In this document: positions 5,500 to 14,554 of the stretch, one piece after another | How the letters are laid out: every line of letters begins with the position of its first letter | Numbering within the stretch: the first letter of the stretch is position 1 | Program-made: the position numbers and the translations under genes | The notes under the pieces: generated by a model | Told to the model about the DNA's origin: nothing | Seen by the model: the letters and a program-made list of their open reading frames with translations, nothing else | The model's database searches: none | Assembly (NCBI RefSeq): GCF_014836555.1 | Contig: NZ_JACSQQ010000005.1 | Location: 24,912-57,819, forward strand | Direction: 5' to 3' | DNA: 32,908 nucleotides | Origin: Oerskovia rustica | GTDB taxonomy: Bacteria; Actinomycetota; Actinomycetes; Actinomycetales; Cellulomonadaceae

Positions 5500-5525
5500 C
5501 CCCGCCGTCCCGAAGGATGGCGGGG
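5500..5525 (-). terminator. Terminator hairpin closing the late operon
   Basis: An 11-bp stem with one G-U pair (CCCCGCCGTCC with GGATGGCGGGG) encloses a four-base CGAA loop. It begins 17 nt past the stop of the last lysis gene. No U-tract is present. It insulates the GNAT gene from late transcription. Confidence 0.7.
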
Positions 5526-5541
5526 CTTCGTCACGCTCGGG

Positions 5542-6186
5542 TCAGGTCCGCGGCGGCCACGACCAGGTGCCGGGGCCGTCGCCGTGTGGGACGGCGTACT
5601 CGCGGTAGTCGCCGCCGAGGCCGTGGACGAGCAGGTCGACGGTGAGGTCGTCGGGCAGCTTGTCGACGAGGCCGGTGGGGCGGCCAGTGCCGGAGAGCGT
5701 GCCGTCGGGACCCGGGCCCCAGCGGTCGATGACGCCGGGCACCGTGGCCGCGCGGGTGCGCAGGACGATCGCCGGAGCCGTCACACCGTCACCAGTGCGG
5801 GAGGCGTACCGCACGACGCGACCCACGCTCGGGGGCGGGGTGCCGGACGTCGGCGGCACGTACTCCTCGAGGATGCCGATCTCCGCGTCGCGGACGTACA
5901 CGGGGGTCTGCGCGGAGCCGAGGACGAGCCGGGTGAGCCAGTCGGGGATGCGTGGTTCTGCCCAGCGCCACAGGGCGTACCAGGCGGCGATCGCCGCGGC
6001 GGTGACGAGTGCGAGCGTGGTCTCGGAGCTGAGCCAGCTGGCGAGTGCGGTGCCGAGGTTGCCGGGCAGGTGCGGGGTTGCCGCGCGCAGGATCGCGGCG
6101 ACGACCGAGCCCCACAGCACCGGGACGACGGTGCGCAGCCAGGACACGGCGCGGTCGGAGATCGGGTGGGCGGGCGTGGTGGTCAT
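5542..6186 (-). CDS. Holin-like protein with two TM segments and C-terminal domain
   Basis: A 214-aa protein beginning at ATG 6186 with AGGAGA upstream. Two membrane helices are evident (about 18-36 and 56-75), then a soluble region of about 120 residues with VYVRDAEIGILEEYVP and a C-terminal Gly/Pro/Trp-rich tail. Holins of actinophages often sit next to the endolysin and have two TM helices, but they are usually shorter; the long tail is unusual and may be a regulatory or cell-wall-facing domain. It is the last gene of the late operon, 17 nt after the endolysin. Holin is the best reading; other membrane lysis proteins are possible. Confidence 0.6.
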   Translation of the reverse strand: MTTTPAHPISDRAVSWLRTVVPVLWGSVVAAILRAATPHLPGNLGTALASWLSSETTLALVTAAAIAAWYALWRWAEPRIPDWLTRLVLGSAQTPVYVRDAEIGILEEYVPPTSGTPPPSVGRVVRYASRTGDGVTAPAIVLRTRAATVPGVIDRWGPGPDGTLSGTGRPTGLVDKLPDDLTVDLLVHGLGGDYREYAVPHGDGPGTWSWPPRT

Positions 6187-6203
6187 GCGAGGTCTCCTGG
6201 TGG

Positions 6204-7073
6204 TCAGGCGCTGGCGAGCGCGTCGAAGGCGGGGGCGGCGAGCTCGCGGAGCGCGACGCCGGAGGACTGGAGCTTGGCGACGGTGTCCATCTCCTGGACG
6301 GGGACGAATCCGCCGCCGGTGATGAGGCCGATGCCGCGGCCGGGGGCCTGGATGAGCAGGAGCTGGTTCGCCCCGGCGCGGGGAACGCCTCGCAGGAACT
6401 GCGTGGTGACGCCTGCGGGGGCGCCGAGCTTGCCGGTCAGGCCGGTGATGGACTCGTCGGAGATGGGGTGGCGGACGCCGCCGTCGAGGAGCCAGATGCC
6501 GTCCTCGGGCGACTGGATGAGCATGGGCATGTCGATCTCCTGGTGGGTCGGTGTGGTGGGTGAGATGGACGCGGGCGCGTCCGGGATGGTCGGGGTGGCG
6601 ATCGAGCCACCGGTGCCGGCGCCCGGGCGAGAGACGAGGTTCGCGTCGAGCGCGGGGTTGTACTCCCAGTGCCAGGGCTCGTAGAAGTTGCTGGTCTTGG
6701 CCCAGTCGGGGTGCCGCCACCCGTGGGGCTCGACATCGCGGCGGAACGCCTCCCACGTCGGGGAGCCGACATGCCCGAGGCCGGTGACGTCGATCGCGGT
6801 CCCGGTGCCGTGGTTGGAGGTGCCGGGTACCGCGGCGGCCGCGAAGCCCTTCCGACGCACGTAGCGCACGCCGTTCCACCAGCGGATGTCGCCGTAGTGG
6901 CCGCCACCGGTGCGGGCGGGCATGTACCGCTCAAGGAAGATCCGGATCTGGGTCGCGAGCGGACGCTCGGAGTCGGTCAACACCCACCGGCGGGCGCCGT
7001 TCGCGGCGTCGAACGCGGCGGCGGCGTCCGCGCGCAGCCGGTGACCGGGCGCGGTCTTGAGAGCAGTGCTCAC
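6204..7073 (-). CDS. Endolysin, peptidase M15 (VanY-like D,D-/L,D-peptidase)
   Basis: A 289-aa lysis enzyme that cuts the peptide part of peptidoglycan. The zinc-peptidase core spans about residues 25-145, with the M15 motif TSNHGTGTAID (ligands His88 and Asp95) and EPWHWEY (Glu132 catalytic, His135 ligand). Residues from about 180 to the end form a second domain with repeated LIQSPEDGIWLLDGG / LIQAPGRGIGLITGG units. This is probably a cell-wall-binding module, joined by a Pro/Thr-rich linker. It starts at GTG 7073 with AGGAGG 5 nt upstream. There is no signal peptide, so it depends on the neighbouring membrane proteins for release. The leader upstream is one of two copies of a start-associated element. 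Confidence 0.92.
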   Translation of the reverse strand: MSTALKTAPGHRLRADAAAAFDAANGARRWVLTDSERPLATQIRIFLERYMPARTGGGHYGDIRWWNGVRYVRRKGFAAAAVPGTSNHGTGTAIDVTGLGHVGSPTWEAFRRDVEPHGWRHPDWAKTSNFYEPWHWEYNPALDANLVSRPGAGTGGSIATPTIPDAPASISPTTPTHQEIDMPMLIQSPEDGIWLLDGGVRHPISDESITGLTGKLGAPAGVTTQFLRGVPRAGANQLLLIQAPGRGIGLITGGGFVPVQEMDTVAKLQSSGVALRELAAPAFDALASA

Positions 7074-7076
7074 GTC

Positions 7077-7105
7077 TGCCTCCTGGCATGACGAAGGCCC
7101 CGACG
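7077..7105 (-). repeat. Start-associated leader element, copy 1 (endolysin)
   Basis: TGCCTCCT-GGCATGACGA-AGGCCCC-GACG on the plus strand matches 16524-16553 with two single-base gaps and few substitutions. Both copies span the AGGAGG ribosome-binding site of a late gene. Read on the minus strand the shared part is TCGTCATGCC(T)AGGAGGCA. Confidence 0.6.
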
Positions 7106-7123
7106 CGGTCGCGTTCGGGGCCT
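7095..7123 (-). terminator. Hairpin between holin-like coiled-coil gene and endolysin
   Basis: AGGCCCCGA and TCGGGGCCT form a perfect 9-bp stem with an inner GCG/CGC extension. It occupies the 63-nt gap before the endolysin. It could act as a partial terminator or an mRNA-processing structure setting endolysin level. No U-tract is present. Confidence 0.5.
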
Positions 7124-7136
7124 GGGTGGGTGTGGG

Positions 7137-7460
7137 TCAGGGGTTGGTGGGCACGACCTGGATGAGCGTGATGAGGACCCCTGCGAGGGACCCGAGGCCG
7201 ACGACGCCTGCGACGACCAGGCTCGCTACCGCGACCCAGGACGTGCGGGGCGCGGGCGGCGGGATCGCGGCGACGGCCTTCTCGGTCGCGGAGATCGCTG
7301 CGGAGTGGGCGTTGAGGCGGGTGTCGACGACGTCGAGTCGGCGCCCGTGCTCATCGGTGCGGGCGGTCGCTGCGGCGATCGTCGCGTCGAGCTTGCCCTC
7401 GAGTCGGGCGAGGGTGACCGGGACGGACTCGGCCTGCTGGTGGTCGGGGGCGTTCACCAT
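7137..7460 (-). CDS. Coiled-coil protein with C-terminal TM helix (XhlA/holin-like)
   Basis: A 107-aa protein whose residues 15-62 are heptad-like (LARLEGKLDATIAAA... LDVVDTRLNAHSAAISATEKAV), followed by a Pro-rich hinge and one strong membrane helix at about 74-100 ending in QVVPTNP. This layout matches haemolysin XhlA-type phage membrane proteins, which act with holins at lysis. It starts at ATG 7460, overlapping the preceding tail gene by 7 nt, and is followed by the endolysin. The assignment rests on topology and neighbours. Confidence 0.65.
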   Translation of the reverse strand: MVNAPDHQQAESVPVTLARLEGKLDATIAAATARTDEHGRRLDVVDTRLNAHSAAISATEKAVAAIPPPAPRTSWVAVASLVVAGVVGLGSLAGVLITLIQVVPTNP

Positions 7461-8077
7461 GAGAGCCGGACCTTCCCGGAGTTGAATCGGAGGCTGGTGC
7501 CGGCGGCGGATGCCTTGGCGGCGCGCACGGTCAGGGCGTGGGAGCCAGCGGCGACGGTGTAGTCGCCGTGAATGTCCGCTGCGCCGACTGTCAGCGTGTT
7601 CGTGTCCACGAACCTGCTGTCCAACTTCGTGCTGCCGACGTAGATGTCCACCCAGGCCTGGGCTTGTCCGTCCGAGCGCAGCGTCATGTCGAGGTCGACG
7701 CGCAGGGTTCCGGTGGTGGCCATCGTGAAGGCCACCGAGGCCAGGGTTCGGACCGCGGTGGGTGAGTCGATCGCGGTGGTGGCGAAGTCGGTCTGGCCTG
7801 CGGCGGCGTACTGCCGGGGTCCGGCGAGCTTGGTCCAGGCCGTGGTGCCGCTGCCGCCGACGCTGCACTCGAGCGTGCCAGCGTCCGAGCGGTACACCAG
7901 GAGCGGCTTCGCGGTGCTGGGGGTGAATGCGGCCGCGAGGGCGTCACGCGCGGTGGTGTTCGCTACGGGCACGATCAGGCGCCCGTCGAGCGACCCAGCG
8001 AGGGTGCGCAGGTCGCCGTCCGGGTCGAAGACGTCGGTGCCCGCGGGGACGATCAGGCCGGTGGGGGTGGTCGCCAT
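7454..8077 (-). CDS. Phage tail/base protein with C-terminal beta-sandwich
   Basis: A 207-aa protein. The N-terminal part (GLIVPAGTDVFDPDGDLRTLAGSLDGRLIVPVANTTARDAL) is typical of late actinophage tail-tip or appendage proteins. The C-terminal half is a repetitive, Thr/Ala-rich beta region ending GTSLRFNSGKVRLSW. ATG 8077 has GGAGG 8 nt upstream and lies 2 nt after the stop of the previous tail gene. It is the last structural gene before the lysis cassette, so a distal appendage or host-binding role is plausible. Confidence 0.6.
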   Translation of the reverse strand: MATTPTGLIVPAGTDVFDPDGDLRTLAGSLDGRLIVPVANTTARDALAAAFTPSTAKPLLVYRSDAGTLECSVGGSGTTAWTKLAGPRQYAAAGQTDFATTAIDSPTAVRTLASVAFTMATTGTLRVDLDMTLRSDGQAQAWVDIYVGSTKLDSRFVDTNTLTVGAADIHGDYTVAAGSHALTVRAAKASAAGTSLRFNSGKVRLSW

Positions 8078-8079
8078 GC

Positions 8080-8985
8080 TCAGCGCCTCCAGTCGAGCTG
8101 TAGCTGCCCGGAGGCAGGGTCGGAGCCGACACCAGCGATGCCGACGTAGGGAGAGCCGACGACGGCGATGCCGCCTCCGGAAATGAGGTCCTGCCCCCAC
8201 GCGGTGGGGATGTCGACCCACTGGGGGCCGATGTTCGGGGCGAGGGCGAGGTCGTATGGCCCGGCAACGCGAGTGACGTCGCCGCCGGGGCGGGAGGCGT
8301 TGGTGTGCCGGTGCAGGTGCAGGGTCTGGGCGGCGTTGTAGGACCCGATGCGCAGGCGGGCGCCGAGCCGGATGCGGGCGCCGGTGATCGTGGCCCCGGC
8401 GAGTTGGGAGGCCGCGGCCCCGTAGAACCAGGCGCCCCTGTTCTCGCGGGCGGACCCGTAGCGCCACTGGACGACGTCGGTGCCCATGTATGCCCAGGAC
8501 CCGCCGACCTGCCAGGAGCCGGAGTCGATCGCGGTCACGGTGAGAGTGCCGGACGCGGAGACTGGCGGCGGCTGGGGAGAGGAGCCCCCTCCGCCTGGGT
8601 CCGGGGCCGGGACTGTTGCGGCAGTCGAGGGCCAGATCCAAGGCGAGGTCGACTGCCAGTCCAGGCGCACCAGCGCCCCGATCGAGGGGGCGGTGCCGAC
8701 GTATCGGCATGCCAGCACCCCGGCTGCCGTGTCGACCGAGACCGTGCCTGAGGTCGCGGCGCCGGTCACCGTACCCGTCAGGGGGCGTAGCCCGTCACGG
8801 ATGACGGGGCCCAGGACCGATGCCTCACCGTCGACCAGAAGCACCCGCACCGCGTCCCCGGCCGTCGGGATGAACCCGGCGGGCCAGGTCACCGGGGGCT
8901 GGGCTCCGTCGACGTTCACGGCGAAGCCCACGCCGACCGCGACCACGACTCCTGCGCGCAGACGGACGACGGATGCCTCACCCAC
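8080..8985 (-). CDS. Minor tail protein with Gly/Pro linker
   Basis: A 301-aa protein. Residues 1-105 form a small beta domain (FAVNVDGAQPPVTWPAGFIPTAGDAVRVLLVDGEASVLG), resembling OB-like domains of tail-tip proteins. A GGGGSSPQPPP linker at about 130-140 is followed by a C-terminal beta-rich domain ending SGQLQLDWRR. It starts at GTG 8985 inside the end of the previous gene (8-nt overlap). Its position between the baseplate-like protein and the last appendage protein places it in the tail tip. No enzyme motif is seen. Confidence 0.62.
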   Translation of the reverse strand: MGEASVVRLRAGVVVAVGVGFAVNVDGAQPPVTWPAGFIPTAGDAVRVLLVDGEASVLGPVIRDGLRPLTGTVTGAATSGTVSVDTAAGVLACRYVGTAPSIGALVRLDWQSTSPWIWPSTAATVPAPDPGGGGSSPQPPPVSASGTLTVTAIDSGSWQVGGSWAYMGTDVVQWRYGSARENRGAWFYGAAASQLAGATITGARIRLGARLRIGSYNAAQTLHLHRHTNASRPGGDVTRVAGPYDLALAPNIGPQWVDIPTAWGQDLISGGGIAVVGSPYVGIAGVGSDPASGQLQLDWRR

Positions 8986-10153
8986 GGCGCACCCGGGCCG
9001 CGACAGCCTCCAGAGCCTGCGCTGAGACCCGCACCGTCAGGGTCATCTTCTTCGACGGGGTCGTCCCTGCATCGGACGTGGCCGAGGTCATGCGCATCCC
9101 GACCACCCTTCCCTCCAGCGGCAGCTCGCCGGCAGTGGTGGCGGCGATCACGATCACCCGGTCCTGGATCTGCAGGCCGGGGTGGGTCAGGCAGGTCACG
9201 GTCAGGTCGACCTCGCCGGACGCGACCCGGTTCGCCAGGAGGGTCTCGGCGTCCGCGTCGACCCCGGCCTGCGTGGTCGCGATCGAGCGGTGGAAGAGCG
9301 GTACCTTGCCGAACGGGCCACCCCACGCCAGAGGACCGGAGCGGATGTACGCGCGCCCCACCAAGGGGCGCCCGTCCGGGGTCTGCCCGCTGCTGACCGC
9401 GGCGTTGTACACGCCCTCGTCGGACAGGGACCGCGCCAAGTTCACTAGGACGCCGTCCTCTCCGCCAGCCAGCGTCCACACCGGGCCCACCCCGGCGGCG
9501 GGCACGATCTCCAGTGCACCGTCCGGAGCCATCCGGTACACGGCGCCGATCGCGGACAGCAGATCCTCGACCGCGTCCATGCGGGACTCGCCGTACACCA
9601 GCGAGCCGGGCACCGGGCCATCGACCACCTCAGGGCGCACGGTCACGGGGCAGATGTCGCGCAGCAGGCGCCGCACTTCCGCCACGCAGGTCGCCTCGGT
9701 GACGACCTCCGCGTCGAGCCGGGACATGACCACGGTCGCGGTCTGCTCGTCGGCCTGAATCGTCACCGAACCGCCGCCGGCGACCCGGACCGCCCGCCCG
9801 TCGGCGAGGTTGTACGTCAGCCACGTCTCCTGCGGGTCCGGGTGACGGATCCGCCACCACCCCAGCGGCACCCGCGCCCCCGACAGACCGGAGACCCACG
9901 TGACTTGCAGACGCGAGCCGCCGGGCCCGAGCGGGTCCGACAGCCCCCACGGTGCCCGCGACCCGTCCGGGTCCCCCACCGTGATCGTGGCCTGCCCCTG
10001 GACCTGACGGTCCGCGTCCCACCCCAGCGACCACGACCCTGCCTGCAGGTCCTTCGCGACGACCTGCCCGTCGCGAAAGGCGTGGACCTCGAGCCGGTCT
10101 CCCTGCGTCGTGCCGGCGATCTCCGCGTCCAGCTCGGGGGAATCGATGCGCAT
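8978..10153 (-). CDS. DUF5047-like tail tip/baseplate protein
   Basis: A 391-aa tail protein. The N-terminal RLEVHAFRDGQ...GSWSLGWDADRQVQGQATITVGD and the middle GESRMDAVEDLLSAIGAVYRMAPDGALEIVPA resemble phage hub proteins, in which a T4 gp27-like domain is followed by a short helical insertion. Late residues (LANRVASGEVDLTVTCLTHPGLQIQDRVIV) match the DUF5047 style of actinophage minor tail proteins from memory. Its ATG shares one base with the stop of the upstream tail gene (TGATG). No peptidase motif is evident. It follows the tape measure by one gene, as hub proteins do. Confidence 0.66.
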   Translation of the reverse strand: MRIDSPELDAEIAGTTQGDRLEVHAFRDGQVVAKDLQAGSWSLGWDADRQVQGQATITVGDPDGSRAPWGLSDPLGPGGSRLQVTWVSGLSGARVPLGWWRIRHPDPQETWLTYNLADGRAVRVAGGGSVTIQADEQTATVVMSRLDAEVVTEATCVAEVRRLLRDICPVTVRPEVVDGPVPGSLVYGESRMDAVEDLLSAIGAVYRMAPDGALEIVPAAGVGPVWTLAGGEDGVLVNLARSLSDEGVYNAAVSSGQTPDGRPLVGRAYIRSGPLAWGGPFGKVPLFHRSIATTQAGVDADAETLLANRVASGEVDLTVTCLTHPGLQIQDRVIVIAATTAGELPLEGRVVGMRMTSATSDAGTTPSKKMTLTVRVSAQALEAVAARVRRG

Positions 10154-11616
10154 CAGGGGACCTCCGGGTCACGGGACCAGTCGAGATAGGTGGTGCCAGG
10201 CCGGGCGGCCTCGACCTGGTCGTAGGTGCGTGGTGACCACAGGGCCCGGACCTGGTCGTAGGTCCACCACGGGATGACGATCCGCATCGACGTCGGTCGA
10301 ACCTGCGTGACCGAGAGCTCCCAGTCGTTGCGGAATCCGAGGAGCCCACCGACGACGGGGACCTCTTCGACATCGCCCGCGACCACGTGCGCGACAGGGT
10401 CGAGGGGAATGTCGAGCGGTAGGCCGCGGATCACGAACTGGCCTGCAACGTCGAGCAGGTCCCGCATCGAAGCGATGAGCGCGCCCTGGGACGCGACAAC
10501 CGCACGCAGCGTGAGGGGGACGCCGGATGGGGCCTGCCGGATCCCGACGGACGCGACTGGGTAGCGAGAACCCTCGATGCTCGTGATGTCGATGACCTGG
10601 CGCCGTACGATGCGCGACGCTGTGCCGGTCATGAGCATCAGCCCCGCACCAGTTCGCACGCACTCGACCTCGACTGCACCCCTGGGGCTGAGGGGGTCCT
10701 GAATCCACACCGAGTCGGACTCGATCGTGATCGTGTCCTCAAGGCGCAAGGGCGTCACAGGCCCCTTGTGCACGACGAGCCTGTACCTTGCCGGGACGTT
10801 GAGCGGCGGGACGTGGTCGCGGAAGAAGTCCCCGCCGGTGACGCCGACATGCTCGGCGCCACGGACCCCGTGCCAGGATCGGCCGCCATCCCACGACACC
10901 TGGACGCTGATCACCGACTCAGATGACGGCGCGAGCCCGGTCACCGTGATGCCAGCCTGAGGGGCACCAGCGTCGGGCAGACGCTCCACCCGTAGACCCG
11001 GAGTCGGGCCCTCGGTAGACGCCGAGGCGTGCGGCGCGCCCGTCCACGAGTACGTCAACTCAGGTGTGGACGGCGTCGACCCGTCGAAGTAGGGCTCCAA
11101 GGCTGCCCTCGCCGCGGCCTCGCTCTCGCCGATCGCCATGATGACCGCGTCCAGGTGCGACACGAAACCATCCGGTGCCGACCCACCCACGGCCGATCCG
11201 CCGTACCAGACGATCGGGCGCACCGACGTCGCGCCCGCTGGCACCTGGAACGCGGCGCTCTTGACCGACGCGGGGTCGGTCAGCGGCAGCGAGGTCGCAG
11301 GCGCCCAATCGTGAGGGCTCGTCGCCACAATCGTGGACCCGGAGCGCATCTGCACAGTGAGCGACACATACAGACCGGCCGACGCCGAACGCCGCACCCT
11401 CACCGCGGCCGCAACCCACTGCCCAGCCGTCACCGAACTGTCCGTCGCCAGCACGTAGGCAGACGACCCGGCGGGCGTCGTCCCTACGATGACCGCACGC
11501 CCCGTGCCCGGACCGTCCGTAGACGACGCGCGACCTAGGCTCGCGACGCCCGAGTTGCTTGACCACCCATCCGTGCCGAGCTCGAAAGAGGGGTTGCTGA
11601 CCAGGTTCGTGCGCAT
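10153..11616 (-). CDS. Distal-tail-like minor tail protein with N-terminal carbohydrate-binding-like module
   Basis: A 487-aa protein located directly after the tape measure, the usual place for the distal tail (Dit) protein. Its first ~170 residues begin NLVSNPSFELGTDGW and resemble CBM4/9-type jelly-roll modules, suggesting cell-surface sugar binding. The remaining part is beta-rich (VQVSWDGGRSWHGV, YRLVVHKGPV) and ends with PWWTYDQVRALWSPRTYDQVEAARPGTTYLDW, where the TYDQV phrase is repeated. ATG 11616 is chosen over two GTG codons just upstream because it lies 5 nt after GGGAGGGAG and overlaps the tape measure stop as TGATG. Dit plus receptor-binding function is inferred. Confidence 0.66.
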   Translation of the reverse strand: MRTNLVSNPSFELGTDGWSSNSGVASLGRASSTDGPGTGRAVIVGTTPAGSSAYVLATDSSVTAGQWVAAAVRVRRSASAGLYVSLTVQMRSGSTIVATSPHDWAPATSLPLTDPASVKSAAFQVPAGATSVRPIVWYGGSAVGGSAPDGFVSHLDAVIMAIGESEAAARAALEPYFDGSTPSTPELTYSWTGAPHASASTEGPTPGLRVERLPDAGAPQAGITVTGLAPSSESVISVQVSWDGGRSWHGVRGAEHVGVTGGDFFRDHVPPLNVPARYRLVVHKGPVTPLRLEDTITIESDSVWIQDPLSPRGAVEVECVRTGAGLMLMTGTASRIVRRQVIDITSIEGSRYPVASVGIRQAPSGVPLTLRAVVASQGALIASMRDLLDVAGQFVIRGLPLDIPLDPVAHVVAGDVEEVPVVGGLLGFRNDWELSVTQVRPTSMRIVIPWWTYDQVRALWSPRTYDQVEAARPGTTYLDWSRDPEVP

Positions 11617-14516
11617 CACCACTCCCTCCCGCGAGTTGACCGAGAACCAGATGACGACCGGTCACGCGCATCGACGACACCCACTGCCACCGCTTCCATC
11701 CGCCCCTCCAACCCGTTGCCGAGGTCGAGAGTCCCCACCAACTGCAGACCCGTCGGGTCGAACGACCGGGCCGTGGCCGGGGCAGGGTTTGCGGGTGGGG
11801 TGTAGGCAAACCGGGAAGCGTTGTCGAGTCCACCGTCTGCGAACTTCGGCGCCAGGCTGTACCCGAACCGGTCTGCCACGTTCTCGAGGATCGATGTCGA
11901 CCGGCCGCGCTTGGAGGAGGCGAGTGGGATGTACGCCTCGCCGCCCGTCTCGGGCTCAGCCCAGACACGCCACGACCCCGCAGAAGCGATCTGCGCGACA
12001 TGGTTCTCCGCACCATCGGCGAAGTAGTCCACAACCCCGCCATTAGCCTGCGCGAGCGCAGGCCGAGCGCCCCCACCACCGGTTGTGACGGCGTCGACGT
12101 AGACCGTGAACCGCTTGTTGTCGAGCTTCCGGAATAGGGTCTGCACCGCCGTGTCGGCCTGCGTGGTGTTGGCGATCACCTCGGCCGTGTAGTCGCCCGG
12201 GATCAGGCCGAGCTTGTTCGCAAGAGCCTCTGCGTCGCCCGCGCTCATGCCCATGGCTCCGGCCATGCGCAGGAACTCGTCCCGCGATCGCTGGACCGCG
12301 CCCTGGATCTCCTCCTGGGAGCGGCCGTTGACGGCCATCTGCTCGACGAGCTTCACGCCCGAGGACGCGATCGCGTCGAGTGCCGCCTGGTTCGCGCGGC
12401 CCTTCTCGGTCGTGATGTCGAGCGTCGCGCCGTTCTTCTCCAGCGCCTCCGACGCTGCGTCGAGCGCTTCCTCGAACCCGCGCTGCGCGTCACGTTCTCC
12501 GAGGACGATGTTCATCAGCGTCGTGTGCGCCTCGGCGACCTCCGTCAGGAGCTCGGCCTGCGTCTTGATCTCGACGTTGGCGCCGGAGGTCGAGCCCTCG
12601 AGCTCGTCCTGAGCGCCTGCAGCGTCCTCGGTCACTGGCGTGATGTCGCCCAGGATGATCTTGAGCAACGTCGCGTCGTCCGTAGCGAGGCCCGCGCCGT
12701 CCGCGATGCCGATCAGTGCGTCGCGCAGGCCGGGCATGGTCTTGAGGAGGTTCTCCCCAGCCTCTTGCGTGCCGCCCGCCTCTTCGTAGAGAGCGGTGAA
12801 TGCCTCCGACGCGGCTGGCAGGTCCGACGTCGCGAGCGTCGAGAGCTGCGTCCCGACCGCGCCGAGACGGTCCTTGAGCTCGGACCACTTCGCCGTGTCG
12901 TCTCCGAAGACACGGGTGATCGACACGCCGAAGTCGCCAGCATTGCTGCCGATGCGATCCCATGTGCCCGGGTTCGCCATGTCGTCGAGGAAGCCTGCGA
13001 ATGCCTCGCCGCGCTTGAGGTCGGAGTCCTTGGGGACCAGGTCGCCGAAGAGGTCGCCGACGACGTCCTTGCTGCTGCTCAGCTTGTCGAGCTTGGACCC
13101 GAGTTCCTCGGACCCCATGTCGGCCTGGTTCGTGGCCGCGTCCAGAGCAACGAGCCCGGCCGTGACGAGGCCGATGCCGGCGGCCCACTTTCCGACCTTG
13201 CCGGCAACGCCCCCGACCTTGGACCCCGTGGTGTCGGAGATGATGCCCAGGTCCTTCATGGCGGAGATGGACTCGGCGGTTGCGACGGCGAGCTTGCCCA
13301 TCCCGGCGACGCCGAGCAGCACGAGGCCGCCGCCGCCGACGATCGCGAGCGTGGCCTGCTGGACACCAGTGGGCATCTTGCCGAACGCCTCGACGACTCC
13401 GGTCGCCTCCTGAACCAGTGCACGCAGGGGGCCGTTCGCGCCCTCGCCCATGCCGATGAGCGCCGTGTCGAGAGCGCCGGTGAATGCCTCCCAGTCGCCC
13501 TTGAGGTTGTCGAGGCGCATCGCCGCCTGCTCGGCCGCGTACCCGCTGTCGTCAACTTGGCCGATCCATGACTCGATCCCGGCAGCGCCGTTCTCGTACA
13601 CGACCGCGGCCGCGCGCACAGCGTCGGACCCGAAGATCGTCGCCATCGCAGCGTTGCGCGCGGCAGGCGTCATGTCGCCCATCGCCGCCGTCAGCTGGCC
13701 CGCTAGGTCGGTCATGCCGACGAACTGGCCGTTCGCGTCGTAGGCGGAGATCTCGAGCTCTTCCATGAGGCCCGCAGCCTCGCCCACCGGGGCCGAGAGG
13801 CGCTGGAGCATGGTCTTGAAGCTCGTGCCCGCGTCGGACCCCAGGAGGCCAGCGGACGCGAAAGCCGCGAGCGTGCCCGTCGTCTCCTCGATCGACAGGC
13901 CCGTCTGGGCTGCGACGAGCCCAGCCTGGTTCAGCGCCTGACCGAGGTCTGACACCTCGCCCTGGGCCTTGCCAGCACCAGCGGCGAGCAGGTCTGCGAT
14001 GTGCGGGACGTCCGCGCCTTCGAGGTTGAACTGGGTCATGGCCGAGGCGGCGAACTCCGCCGCGTCGGCGACGTCGAGCTGTCCCGCGGCCGCAAGGTCG
14101 AGTGCGCCCTTGAGCCCGCCGCCGAGGATCGCCTTCGTCGAGACGCCAGCCTTCGCGAGGTTCTCGATCGCGCCCGCAGCCTCGGTCGCCGAGTAGACCG
14201 TCGACGCGCCGAAGTCCAGCGCGGCCTGGCGCAAGAGCGCCATGTTCGCAGTCGACTCACCCGTGGCGGCCTTCACGTTCGAGATGGCCTGGTCGAAGTC
14301 GGCGAACTTCGCGACTGCGATCGCCGCGACACCGGTCATGCCGGCGCCGACGAGGCCGAGCCCGTTGGAGAGCGTGTTGATCGACTGGGCGTTCTTGTCG
14401 ACGAACGCGAGGGCACCAGTGGCGGCGTCCTTCGTGCCCTTCGCGGCTTCGCCCATCTTGCGCTGGAAGTCGGAGATGTCGGCGCGTAGGCGCACCACGA
14501 CGGACCGGTCGGCCAC
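11616..14516 (-). CDS. Tape measure protein (TP901 family)
   Basis: A 966-aa protein, the longest in the window, that sets tail length and forms the core during tail assembly. The N-terminal ~350 residues contain the TP901 core (FADFDQAISNVKAATGES..., FGASTVYSATEAAGAIENLAKAGVS, SIEETTGTLAAFASAGLLGSDAGTSFKTMLQRLSAP). They are followed by hydrophobic stretches near 385-410 and 440-460 and long Ala/Glu-rich coiled regions. By the usual 1.5 Å per residue, the tail would be about 145 nm, consistent with a siphovirus. It starts at GTG 14516 after GGAGGT. It sits after the chaperone pair, as in nearly all siphoviruses. Confidence 0.93.
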   Translation of the reverse strand: MADRSVVVRLRADISDFQRKMGEAAKGTKDAATGALAFVDKNAQSINTLSNGLGLVGAGMTGVAAIAVAKFADFDQAISNVKAATGESTANMALLRQAALDFGASTVYSATEAAGAIENLAKAGVSTKAILGGGLKGALDLAAAGQLDVADAAEFAASAMTQFNLEGADVPHIADLLAAGAGKAQGEVSDLGQALNQAGLVAAQTGLSIEETTGTLAAFASAGLLGSDAGTSFKTMLQRLSAPVGEAAGLMEELEISAYDANGQFVGMTDLAGQLTAAMGDMTPAARNAAMATIFGSDAVRAAAVVYENGAAGIESWIGQVDDSGYAAEQAAMRLDNLKGDWEAFTGALDTALIGMGEGANGPLRALVQEATGVVEAFGKMPTGVQQATLAIVGGGGLVLLGVAGMGKLAVATAESISAMKDLGIISDTTGSKVGGVAGKVGKWAAGIGLVTAGLVALDAATNQADMGSEELGSKLDKLSSSKDVVGDLFGDLVPKDSDLKRGEAFAGFLDDMANPGTWDRIGSNAGDFGVSITRVFGDDTAKWSELKDRLGAVGTQLSTLATSDLPAASEAFTALYEEAGGTQEAGENLLKTMPGLRDALIGIADGAGLATDDATLLKIILGDITPVTEDAAGAQDELEGSTSGANVEIKTQAELLTEVAEAHTTLMNIVLGERDAQRGFEEALDAASEALEKNGATLDITTEKGRANQAALDAIASSGVKLVEQMAVNGRSQEEIQGAVQRSRDEFLRMAGAMGMSAGDAEALANKLGLIPGDYTAEVIANTTQADTAVQTLFRKLDNKRFTVYVDAVTTGGGGARPALAQANGGVVDYFADGAENHVAQIASAGSWRVWAEPETGGEAYIPLASSKRGRSTSILENVADRFGYSLAPKFADGGLDNASRFAYTPPANPAPATARSFDPTGLQLVGTLDLGNGLEGRMEAVAVGVVDARDRSSSGSRSTRGREW

Positions 14517-14554
14517 GGATACCTCCCGGTGTCAGCACTCTGCGGTTGGGGTGT

